NCBI GenBank assembly: GCA_001179505.1
Contig: CDMY01000347.1
Span: 8,289 to 61,671 of the forward strand
DNA length: 53,383 nt
Source of the DNA: Vitrella brassicaformis
Lineage: Eukaryota; Sar; Vitrellaceae
Reading direction: 5' to 3'
Shown: piece by piece, positions 22,623-31,817 of the stretch
Position numbering within the stretch: the stretch's first letter is position 1
How the letters are laid out: every line of letters starts with the position of its first letter
Program-made: the position numbers and the translations under genes
The notes under the pieces: model-generated
What the model was told of the DNA's origin: nothing
Databases searched by the model: none
The model's input: the letters and a program-made list of their open reading frames with translations, nothing else

Positions 22623-23502
22623 TTGGCGGCTGTACGTATTGTTATGTGGGTGTATGTATTTAGGTACGGTGGGTGTAGAGAGAGCGAGCCAATGGGGAGG
22701 GAAAGGACGGAACGACGGGGGGGAGCAAGAATTAATTTATGTGCGGATGGATGGGTGGATGTGTGCATAAGTGTCTGTGGATGTGCACGCGCGCGTGTGT
22801 GTGTGTGTGTGTGTGATGCTTGTCTGTGCCATTCTTGTCCTGACAAGCATGTTTATTGTAGGTGGAGGCAGTCATTTGATAATTGAGCCGATCCAAATGG
22901 CTCAAATGACGTGTTCAAGGTGCGTGGGTGGGCTCATCCGTCGATGCGCATCGGGCTGCTACGCACCACGTCATGTCAGTCACATTGTGTGTTGCGTTGT
23001 TCATGGTACGCACCTACATGGTGGGTGTATTGTAAGCGCCTTATTTATTTATTTGCTGTCACTGCTGTCATTCGTTGATCGTTCATTTCATCCATGTGTG
23101 TGTCTTGAGTGATAGATAAGGTGTGCTAAGATATGAACCGTGTAGAGCGAGAGAGAGTGTGCGCACAAGGTGACCTACAGCCATTATTATTATTACCTTG
23201 TTATTTCTCTCATGAATCCCATGCCTACCACGCCCCCCACTCACACCACGTCACACCCACCCACCCTCTCGTGTGTCCATCCCATCCCCCCTGCCCCACG
23301 TATGGATACCCCATCCCCCGCGAGCGGTAACGAAAACAAAACGGCCAAGAAAAGGCCGACTCACTGCGACAGGAGGCAACACCAAACGAACAGCAGCGAA
23401 TGTCCATCGATCACTCACATTGGGCAAACGGCAATGCTGACCTGACCACCCCACTGACTGACAATCCATCCATCCATCCTTCCATCCATCCACCTCGTCC
23501 GA
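22623..23502. other. Convergent 3' flank between genes 8 and 9
   Basis: About 880 bp with no gene. It is AT-richer than the surroundings and has many microsatellites: (TG)n at 22793-22815, (TTTA)n near 23040-23055, (ATT)n near 23185-23200 and (ATCC)n near 23465-23490. Confidence 0.55.
22793..22815. repeat. (TG)n dinucleotide microsatellite
   Basis: About ten uninterrupted GT units in the 3' flank of gene 8. Confidence 0.9.
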
Positions 23503-24993
23503 CTACGCTCCTTTCTCAGCCGCAACACGACTACTTGGCGCATCCCCCTCCCTCTCCCTCTCCCTCTGTCCTTCACCATCATTATTCACCCCCTCCACCC
23601 ACCCCACCTTTTCCTCCTGCCTTATCCACTCTGCGGCATCTTGTTGGCCCAGCTGGTACAGCAGCTCGAACTCGTCCTCATCGGCCGGCAGCAGCGACAT
23701 CTGGATCAGCTTGGGCATCGACAGGGGGAACTGGGGGTTCAGATCCGGTGTTATCACGTCGTTGGGACCCATCGCCTTGAGACCAACCACAGAGGCCGGG
23801 AAGGGCGAGATGCGCACGGTGCGTCGTGCGGCCACCACCGGGCAGCCGAAGGCGCCCAGCTCGGAGGCGAAGAAGCCGTCAGCGGCCACTTTGCCCCGAC
23901 ACTGCACCAACGGCCAGGCCGAGAAGTAGAAGGGGACACAGCACGAGGCGCACAGCACCTCAATGAGGTCATCGCGGCTGTCGAATTGCGACACCAGGCG
24001 ACCGGCAGGGTACGGGAACACCTCTGTGTAGGCCACAGTGACGGGCGCCGCACGGCCGTTGAGCTGCTCGTGGGCATCGGGGGGCAGCAGCTCGTCCAGC
24101 TCCTTCATCAGACAGTCATGCAGTCGGCTCCGTGTACCCTTCTCCCGGCAGTCGGCAGCCAGCCGTTGCACCGCCCGGACAGCGTTGTCAGCCGCAAGAC
24201 CCATGCCCACTGCACACGCCGTCAGCGAGCCGGCCGACGCGCCAGAAATGGGCGTCGCGTTGGTGATGACGCCCATCTTCCTGAGATGGAACGCCGCCCC
24301 CAGGTGGTAGGGGATGAGCAGGCCAGCTGGCGAAAATGAGAAGCCGATGGGTGGCGCGTCTTTTAGGTCCTTGTCCGTCTGTGCGTGTGTGGGAGCCGGT
24401 GCTGCTGCTGCGATGGGCTCAGAGACGCCGACGGACTTGAGGAAGGAGGGGTTGAAATACAGCGACTCGAACATCTTCAGGTACGACTGGTCGCTCGCCT
24501 GCTGGGCTGACGCTGAGGATGGCGGCGGCTCCTCGACTGATGATGCTGCCGATGAGCCGGGGAACCGCAGCACGTTGTCAAACCACCCGAAATAACCCTT
24601 CACCGTCTCGCCGCAGTCGGTAGGGTGGTCAGCAGCAAGACACGGACTCGATTTGGTGCATGACCGCTGCAGCTGGATGGAGGCCATATCGCCCTCGTCC
24701 ATGCCGGGCGATGCCGCCAGGGAGCCAGGCGTCATCGAAGAACGCTCCGTGGCGATTTCCGATATGGTCTTGGTCAGCTGATTGAATACCGGTAAGAGGC
24801 CGCGTCGCTGCATGGCTCGGAGAGGCGAGAGAGGCGAGAGAGGACGCGCGTGGCTGTCTGCTGCCGCCGGGGATCGTCTTGAAGAATGCAACCACGTCGA
24901 CAGCAAGGGCCGAGCGCCGGACCGAGAGGACGAAGAGAGGACGGATGAGGGTGCCGAGAGAAGAGCAAGCCACGCAGGGAAGCGCCACTTCAT
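23503..24993 (-). CDS. Patatin-like phospholipase (PNPLA family)
   Basis: Intronless frame of 496 aa. The catalytic dyad motifs are clear: an oxyanion-hole region (FSFSPAGLLIPYHLGAAFHL), the nucleophile elbow GASAGS (GxSxG), and DGFF as the D-G-[G/A] Asp motif. The spacing suits a PNPLA2/ATGL-type lipase acting on triacylglycerol or phospholipid. The N-terminus MKWRFPAWLALLSAPSSVLS is a hydrophobic signal-like segment followed by a Ser/Arg-rich stretch (STWLHSSRR), which could be bipartite plastid or secretory targeting. The first ATG in frame (24991-24993) was chosen because upstream codons in frame lack ATG. The C-terminal tail is acidic and repeat-coded. This is the only gene without a divergent partner; an unverified 5' exon near 25060 is possible. 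Confidence 0.85.
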   Translation of the reverse strand: MKWRFPAWLALLSAPSSVLSSSSRSGARPLLSTWLHSSRRSPAAADSHARPLSPLSPLRAMQRRGLLPVFNQLTKTISEIATERSSMTPGSLAASPGMDEGDMASIQLQRSCTKSSPCLAADHPTDCGETVKGYFGWFDNVLRFPGSSAASSVEEPPPSSASAQQASDQSYLKMFESLYFNPSFLKSVGVSEPIAAAAPAPTHAQTDKDLKDAPPIGFSFSPAGLLIPYHLGAAFHLRKMGVITNATPISGASAGSLTACAVGMGLAADNAVRAVQRLAADCREKGTRSRLHDCLMKELDELLPPDAHEQLNGRAAPVTVAYTEVFPYPAGRLVSQFDSRDDLIEVLCASCCVPFYFSAWPLVQCRGKVAADGFFASELGAFGCPVVAARRTVRISPFPASVVGLKAMGPNDVITPDLNPQFPLSMPKLIQMSLLPADEDEFELLYQLGQQDAAEWIRQEEKVGWVEGVNNDGEGQREREREGDAPSSRVAAEKGA

Positions 24994-25682
24994 TCTCAGC
25001 CGCCGGGCCGCCGAGAATTTCACAAGCTCGCGCTGTGGCGGATTGGACTCACCAGCGTACTCATCGGCTGCTTGGATGCATCCTTCACAGACCCGACTGG
25101 CACTTCACCCACCCTCACCCATCAACCATACCTGCCATGCCATGCACACGATTGATTCAAAACGGGAGTGTGTGAGGGGGTCTGTGAGTCGGTCAGCCGC
25201 AGTCAGTCACCTTGCCTTGCCTTCCCTGCCATGTCAGTCAGTCAGTGTGTGGATGATGGAAAAAAGATACCACTCCACCAACATGCACCGCCACGCATGG
25301 CATGTATTGTATTGCATGGGTGAAGGCATTCATCTCATCTACCCGTCCCAACTGACTGACTGTACGTGTCGATGCATGGCAATGTGCCCCTGGTCTGTCT
25401 GTCATGCTGACCACACGACGTTGCCGACGATACCATACGAACGCGAAACAGCATGAGTGTGGTTTTGCGGTGCGTTCATTTGACATCGGCAGCTGCGTGA
25501 AGCGACACGAGAGACCAAGGGGCCGGGCCATCCATCCATGCATCATACCATATAATACGCACCAGAAACACATGGGAGAAGCGACACGCCTCCCTCCCCG
25601 CCTGGCTACTGACTTGACTGCATGGCTAACACAACATACACACCAACTCTCTCCCCAAAGACCGCCTACACTACCTCTCTAT
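24994..25682. other. Spacer between genes 9 and 10 (same strand)
   Basis: Upstream region of gene 9 and 3' flank of gene 10. No gene is seen on either strand. AAGCTCGCGC at 25024-25033 is the reverse complement of a GCGAGCT-type motif close to the gene 9 start. Short CAGT and GACT repeats occur near 25230 and 25355. Confidence 0.45.
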
Positions 25683-28078
25683 CTAGGCAGATTCCTTGGC
25701 GCCCTCGCCCCTCTCAAGCTTCTCCTTCTCTTTCTCCTTCCCGTCGGCCCCCGCTCCCTCCCCATCGGCGGCTGCCGCGCCACCCACCTCAGCGATCAGC
25801 TTGATGAGCTTGCTCTGGTTCTCCGTGCTGTGCACATTCACACGATATTGTGCCAGCTTGGGTGCCCCGCCAGCTGCCGCACCGCCACCGGCACCGCCCT
25901 CGCCTTTCTCCTCCTCTGTGTGTGTCTGCGTCTGTTCGTCGTCGATGGAGGTGAATGCGACGGAGTTGCGGCCCATGAGCATGGCGGGTGTGTGTGGGAG
26001 GAGGGGGGCGTTGAGGAGGATGCGGTAGACGCCCTTCATGCGCACAATCAGCCGACCTTTGCCCGTCTCCTGACCCCACACCAACCAACACATGGCATGG
26101 AGAGAAACATATCATGTGCACGACATATATCACATTTGTGTGTGTGTGTCTGTGTGGGGTGTGGGTCTGTCTCTCGTTCCTGCCTACCTTGTGTTTGTTG
26201 AGGTGCACGAATCCCATGCCCCGCTCCTCCCACTTGAGCGACGGCTCCTTCTCCTTCTCGCCGTTGGTGTCCTCCTTGTCTATCTTGTCGGGTGGGGCCT
26301 CTTTCTCCCCCTCTGGCTGCTGCTGCTGCTCCTTGGCCTTTGTGTCGCCGCCCTCCTTGCCCTTGTCCTTGTCCTTGTCTTTGTCCTTGGCGGCCGTCTT
26401 GGGCACCAGCTTGTAGAGGCGGCAGTCAGACTGACGTGCATATGGATGGATGGATGGACAAAGAAGGCATATGCGTGTGTGTTGTGTTGTTCTCCACCGT
26501 GCTTACCTTGAACAGCGTGACTTCGTTCTCCTCACCACTCAACACTGACACACATCGATGGTATGGGATGACATGGGATGGGATGGAGGACAGACAGCAG
26601 ACAGGCATCGCATCCATCTCCCCGTCCATCATGCATCCATCTGTCTGTCTCGCTCACCCTCGGGTATGGGTTCCTCCGGCTCCTGCGGCTCCTCGGCCCC
26701 CTCCTCATCGCCGCCACCACCGCTCTGACCTACGCCACCCTGCACACACACAGACAGACACAGGCAGACAGACAGACAGACAGACAGGCAGGCAGATAGA
26801 CAGACAGACAGATAGCACATATCGGCGTGTGCGTTTCAGTTCTGCGTATCGGTAGACGATGCGTCATCTGCTGCTCACCGGCATCACGGGTGCAAACAGG
26901 GATGTGCCCGTTGGCTGTGCGCCGAAGAGACCGCCGGACGAGAAGAGATCGCCTGTGGCGGGGGCCGTGGCCGGAGGGCCGAACAAACCACCTGAGTGGA
27001 TTGACGCCACACACATACATATGCATTCAGAGAAGCTGTGGCGGCATGTGGGTACCTGGCGCGCTTCCCGAGAAGAGGGATGGCTTGTTCGTGCCACCTC
27101 CGAAGAGGCCAAAACTCCCGCCACTCGAGGCCACCTGCACACACCACACCACACCACACCACAAGACAACAGACCACAACACAATAATCGATATCTGCAG
27201 ATGAGCGAGCGGCTGGCTGGTTCGGCGCCACGACATAACTAACTAACGTACCGCTCCGAATCCGCCCGACGCTGCGTTGCCGAAGATGGACACTCCCGCG
27301 AAGGGGTTCTGCTTGTCGCCCTCCTCGCCCTTATCCCTGCCCTCCTCCTTGTCGGCTTCCTTGTCGGTGGTATCCTTGTCCTCCCCTTCACACACACACA
27401 CACACACGCACACACACACACGCACACACACACGCACACGCACACGGCACGGACCCCTCGACACCACACATGGTAGGTAGTGCGGTTGTGTGTGTTCTCT
27501 CTGTCTGACCTGGCTCCCTGACGGCACTAGTGGTGGCAGCAGCTGCTGCTGCTCCCCCATCCGCGGTGCTGTCCTTGTCTCCTTGGTGCGGCTCTTCTTT
27601 GTCCCCCTCGCCAGTGCCTTCAGGAGCCGCCGGGGCTGCCGACTGCTGCGGTACAGAACAGCACGGCCGGTAATGACACATATGACACATTAATATGCGT
27701 GTGTGCGGGCGGGGTGTGTTGGGCGTCCACTGACTGACCGGCACATTGCGGTTGTCGTTGCGTCTCACCTTGACTATCCTGCATACACACCCACACCCAC
27801 ACACACGTGCAGTACATGGATTGGATTCTGTTTGCGGTGCCTGTGCCGGTCGGCTCACTTTCGCCTCGCCAGCACATCGGGTGCGGCCTTTTCGCGCTTG
27901 GCGTATGGGTCCTCGTGCTCCTCCTCCTCCCTCTCATCGTCGCCGCGTGCCACGTCGTCTTTGACCAGCTGGTGCTCCGCTGTCCGCTTCGACTGACGGG
28001 CAAAGGCAGGTGATGACACAAAAAAGATCAGATGGAAAGCCGTTTCAGTTGTTCTCGCAATTGTTTTCCCCTTACCAT
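25683..28078 (-). CDS. Nup50-like FG nucleoporin with Ran-binding domain
   Basis: Eleven coding exons: 28076-28078 (ATG only), 27859-27992, 27739-27778, 27510-27645, 27252-27385, 27056-27134, 26879-26991, 26658-26739, 26507-26544, 26188-26430, 25683-26069; 462 aa. The N-terminus (KRTAEHQLVKDD, then DVLARRKIVKVRRND) matches the importin-alpha-binding start of Nup50/Npap60. The middle has FG/GLFG repeats (NPFAGVSIFG, SFGLFGGGTNK, GGLFGPPATA, GLFGAQPTG). The C-terminus is a RanBP1-type domain: GEENEVTLFKSDCRLYKL, WEERGMGFVHLNK, GRLIVRMKGVYRILLNAPL. A Lys/Asp/Gln-rich insertion of about 50 residues splits the Ran-binding domain between the CRLYKL and WEERG strands. Nup50 works at the nuclear basket, helping importin cargo release and RanGTP exchange. 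Divergent with gene 11, only 84 bp between ATGs. Confidence 0.85.
27387..27445. repeat. (CA)n tract in a Nup50 intron
   Basis: Interrupted CA/CG dinucleotide run; on the sense (minus) strand it is a TG-rich tract next to the 3' splice site. Confidence 0.9.
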
Positions 28079-28162
28079 TGCCTCCAATGCACTCCCTGAC
28101 TCCTCCCTTGCAAAAGATGAGCTCGCAAATGGGAGCTAAGCTTGCAGGAGAAGCAGGGGAGC
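28079..28162. promoter_or_regulatory. Shared start region of genes 10 and 11
   Basis: Only 84 bp lie between the divergent start codons, so promoters and 5' UTRs must overlap or extend into the genes. AGCTCGCAAA at 28120-28129 is the reverse complement of TTTGCGAGCT, as at 21520-21529. Confidence 0.5.
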
Positions 28163-30665
28163 ATGCCTATCCATTTCTCTGTCGTCGTATCGGTGCTCTC
28201 CTTCACCATCTTCTCATCCGTGCAAAGATCTGCCTCAACGACAATGCTTCGAAGAACGGCATGCAGCGCCGCCCTTTCTGCAGCCGGCACTCATGTGCAT
28301 CAATGCGCCTTCGCTGCTGCCAACGCTCCCCTGCTGCTCAGCCGCTCACGCCGCCCCACGACCATCCTACTGCCGCGAAGATGGCAACGGAGGCACTTAT
28401 CTATGCAGCAGCCACAGCAGCAGGACCAGGTGGCACCGAGCGCATTGGTCGAGCAGGCGGCCCGCTTCCAATCATCATTCTGCGAAGAGGCTGCCCTCGG
28501 CGGTGCGCGGCCCACCCCTTTGCTCGTTTTGACCAAGAGCAGCTTCCCAAAGTGGCTGCAAGAGCAGTCTGCAGAGCGGCGTGGCTGGCTCAAAAGCTAT
28601 GACATGGAGAAATTCAAGGCTGGGAAGCTGCTGGCCCTGCCGGCCGAGAGGGGAGAGGGAGAGGAGGGTGGCGTGCCGTTCATGTACGTCTTCACGGTGG
28701 CTGATCGAAAGAGTCCGTACGCCTACTCGTCGCTCCCGGGCTCCTTGCCGCCCGCCACCTACGCCCTCCGCTTCCATGGTGAGGAGGTGGGCCCGGACGA
28801 TCTGTCGACCGCGGTGCTCTCGTGGTCGCTCGGGGCTTACAAGTACGAGAGATACAAGAAGAAGAAGACAAAGCAGCAGCAGCAGCAGGGGGTGGACAAG
28901 CGGCCGGTTTTGTCGCTGCCTGTGGGGTTTTCGGTCAAGGGTGAGGGCGTCGGTGGGCTGGTGGAGGCGATATACATGGTGCGGGACCTGATCACGACGC
29001 CTGCCGAAGACGTGGGACCCGCACAGCTGCAGGTAGGTAAACAGATATGCGAACAGATTGATGGATGCATCGACGTGTGTGTTGGTGGATGTGTCTATGT
29101 GTGTGTGTGTGTGCAGGAGTGTGTGGAGGCCCTGGCGAGGGAGTGCGGTGCCTCGTCGGTCAGGGCGATCGTGGGCGATGACCTGCTTAAGGAAAACTAC
29201 CCACAGATACACGCTGTGGGGCGTGCAGCGGACCCAGAAAGGTAGACACGCACCACACATGGAATGGGCGTCCACAGATCATCATTCATCAGTATGTGTG
29301 TGTCAGGTCTCCCCGTCTACTGGAGCTGTGCTGGACGAGCCCATCTGCCAACTCGTCCAGCCCACTGGTTGCTCTGGTTGGCAAAGGGGTGTGCTTCGAC
29401 ACGGGCGGGCTCGACCTGAAGCCTGCAGCAGGTAGGCACAGGCACCTGTGCGTGCGGCGTGCTGTGGCGCACACACACGTGTGGACGACGGATGGCTGTG
29501 TTTGTGTGTGGATATCTGTAGGTATGCTGACAATGAAGAAAGACATGGGGGGTGCGGCGATAGTGCTGGGGATGGCCAAGGCCATCATGAGCGACCCAAA
29601 CCCAATGCCCATACGCCTGCGGGTCCTCATCGCAGGTAAGACAGCCAGCCAACGGACGGGCAGGCACAGCTGAGGATGGTGCGATTTCATGTGTGTCATG
29701 TCATGTAGCTGTGGAGAACAGCGTGAGCGGCAACAGCTACCGTCCCGGCGATGTCATCACCGCCAGGAACGGACTTACAACGGAGGTATTGAACACCGAC
29801 GCCGAAGGCCGCCTCATCCTTGCCGATGCACTGGTCGACGCAGGTACGGTACCATCCATCCATGCACACAGGGGACGGGCATCACGCACAAATCCCAATC
29901 GCCCACACATCACCCTCTGTCTGTCTGTGTGTCTGTCTGTCTGCCTGTCTTTGTGCTTTTATGTAGACAGCGAGTCTGACCCGCCAGCATTGATCATCGA
30001 CTGTGCCACCCTCACCGGGGCAGCACGAGTGGCGCTGGGCGGTGAGGTGCCTTGCGTCTTCTGCAACGATCCACAAATCGCCAGGACGCTGCAGCAGGTC
30101 GGCAACCTCCCCATTCCCGCCCCCCATCCACACATGTACTCATGAAGGGTGTTATGTGCAGGTGAGCAGCCGCGTGCGTGACCAGGTGTGGTGGCTGCCA
30201 TTGTGGAAAGGCTACGCGCCCCAGATCAAGAGCGACATCGCCGACCTGAAAAACATTGCTGATGGACCCATGGGCGGGTGCGGCCGTGGGGGGCAGGCAG
30301 TTCAGGCGTGAACGGGTTCTCTCTCTCTCTCTCTCTCTGTTTGTGTGTGTGTGCGAACCTTCCTGCCTGCGTGCCTGCCTGTCTTCAGAGCCATCATAGC
30401 GGCTTTGTACCTCCAGAACTACCTCAGGAAGCCCACCAAACCGACAGAAGAAGTGGACAATACCGGCGAAGACGATGAGGCGAATGGAGAAGAGGGAGAG
30501 GAGCTGGTCGACGGCCACCCGCCGCGGGAGCAGACCCCCTGGATACACATGGACGTCAACGCCTACAACAACAACGGCAAGCCGGGGAGGCCCAAGGGGG
30601 GGGAGGCGCAGGGCATGAGGGCTCTTCTGGCCTTCCTCAAGGAGCACTTTGGGGATGCGAAATGA
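28163..30665 (+). CDS. Leucyl aminopeptidase, peptidase family M17
   Basis: Eight exons: 28163-29032, 29117-29241, 29307-29431, 29522-29635, 29709-29843, 29967-30097, 30162-30277, 30389-30665; 630 aa. The C-terminal catalytic domain has every M17 hallmark: [19 protein letters not shown] (metal Lys and Asp), [12 protein letters not shown] (catalytic Lys, metal Asp), [21 protein letters not shown] (metal Asp/Glu, catalytic Arg), [16 protein letters not shown], and a C-terminal ALYLQNYL helix. This is a two-zinc aminopeptidase releasing N-terminal residues, usually as a hexamer. The long N-terminal extension ([19 protein letters not shown], then an Arg/Ser/Ala-rich stretch [15 protein letters not shown]) suggests bipartite organelle targeting. 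Residues near 28850 carry Lys- and Gln-runs. An acidic insertion (about residues 550-575) sits before [11 protein letters not shown]. Intron 7 donor is taken as GGGCGG|GTGCGG, which gives the expected [10 protein letters not shown]. Confidence 0.92.
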
Positions 30666-31111
30666 ATGAGGGAGCGAAGTTTCGGGTGCGTTGATTGATT
30701 CTGTGGATTCTGTGACGGTGGTTGACAATGGATGGATGGATGGATGGATGGCACCTGTAGCTATAGGTAAATCCACACATGGGTTCTTGAGAGAGAAACA
30801 ACAGTTCTGTGTGCACTGCACACATGACATGGGAGAGGTCCCTACCCGCCATTAACGCCCCCACACACGCACGCGCGCCGCACACGCACTTAGACAGGCA
30901 GGCAGGCAGGCAGGCGAACAGGCAGCACGGACCTCTCTTGCAAGCTTAGGTGTCCATCCATCTATTCATCTTCGGCTAAGTGGCTAGCTACAGCCCTCTC
31001 TCCCTCCCTCCCTCCCTCTGCTCAACACTCAAACAACTCGCCGCTCAGCCAAACGTGACTGAATGAAACACACACACGCCAAACGCCACAGACCAAGAGA
31101 TGCAAACAGTA
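30666..31111. other. Convergent 3' flank between genes 11 and 12
   Basis: No gene. It contains (GGAT)n at 30730-30751, (CAGG)n at 30896-30916 and (CTCC)n near 31000-31018. Confidence 0.55.
30896..30916. repeat. (CAGG)n tetranucleotide microsatellite
   Basis: About five uninterrupted CAGG units in the 3' flank between convergent genes. Confidence 0.9.
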
Positions 31112-31713
31112 TCATGGTTGCGCCGTTCTTTCTGACTCACTAGAGCTCTTGCCGCCAGGTGGGGCGTGCACTCTGCAGTATACAAGAGCCACTTACAATT
31201 GGTTGATGGAATGCCCTTGTCTGTCCATGCGTTGTGTATGTGCACCATACTTGACGCTGGTCTTGGGTGCCCCGTCCTTGTTCTGCCCCTGCCCCTGCTG
31301 CTGCTGCTGCTGCTGGTCGTCGGGCGCCTGCTGCTGCTGGTTCTGCGGGTTCTGCTGCTCGGGCGGTGGCGGCGCGGGCGGGGCGTCCTCCACCTTCTTG
31401 GCAGGCTGCTTCACAGAACTCTTGTCTGCACACACAAAGCCAGATAAACACAATGGATGGATGGATGGGCCTGCAGGGCGGGCGTTTGTGTGAAAGATCT
31501 GGCCTGCCTGCCATGCTGCCTGTCTGTCTGTTGGCCTAGCTAGCTGCATACCATCCCCGCCAATAACTATGGACGTGTTGCCACCTGCAGGCACCACGCC
31601 ATGGCAACACGGCCATGTGGATGGATGGATGGATGGGATGACGGCATACCTGGCGGCGCGTGCACCTTGGTGCTGGGCCGCTCCTTCATGAACTGATTGT
31701 CCTGAGCATTCAT
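31112..31713 (-). CDS. Jupiter/HN1 (JPT)-like small protein
   Basis: Four exons: 31650-31713, 31552-31584, 31251-31425, 31112-31172; 110 aa, TGA at 31112-31114. The protein carries two copies of a short motif, STKVHAPPGGNTSIV near residue 20 and TSVKVHAPPGGKSSSE at the end. They flank a Pro/Gln-rich low-complexity centre with runs of Gln. The [RK]V-x2-PPGG-x-[ST] signature is that of Jupiter microtubule-associated homologs (HN1/JPT1), which also have it near both ends. Human and fly members bind microtubules or regulate the cell cycle; the role here is inferred from the motif alone. The exon joins are supported by recovery of the second motif across the last intron. Divergent with gene 13. 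Confidence 0.6.
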
Positions 31714-31817
31714 CGTCAACACCACCAGACAAAAGGGAGGGAAAAGGGATCGGCGAGCTCTGATTCGCGTAGTAAATTTCGTGGTTCTGGGCGAGCTGGG
31801 AGGCGAGGGAGGCGGCG
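31714..31817. promoter_or_regulatory. Shared start region of genes 12 and 13
   Basis: The divergent start codons are 104 bp apart. Two motif copies are seen: CGGCGAGCTC at 31751-31760 and GCGAGCTGGG at 31791-31800. Confidence 0.45.

Noticed and set aside
24994-25682. A plus-strand partner gene for gene 9
   Set aside because: Looked for because every other minus gene start has one, but no spliceable protein-like exons were found.
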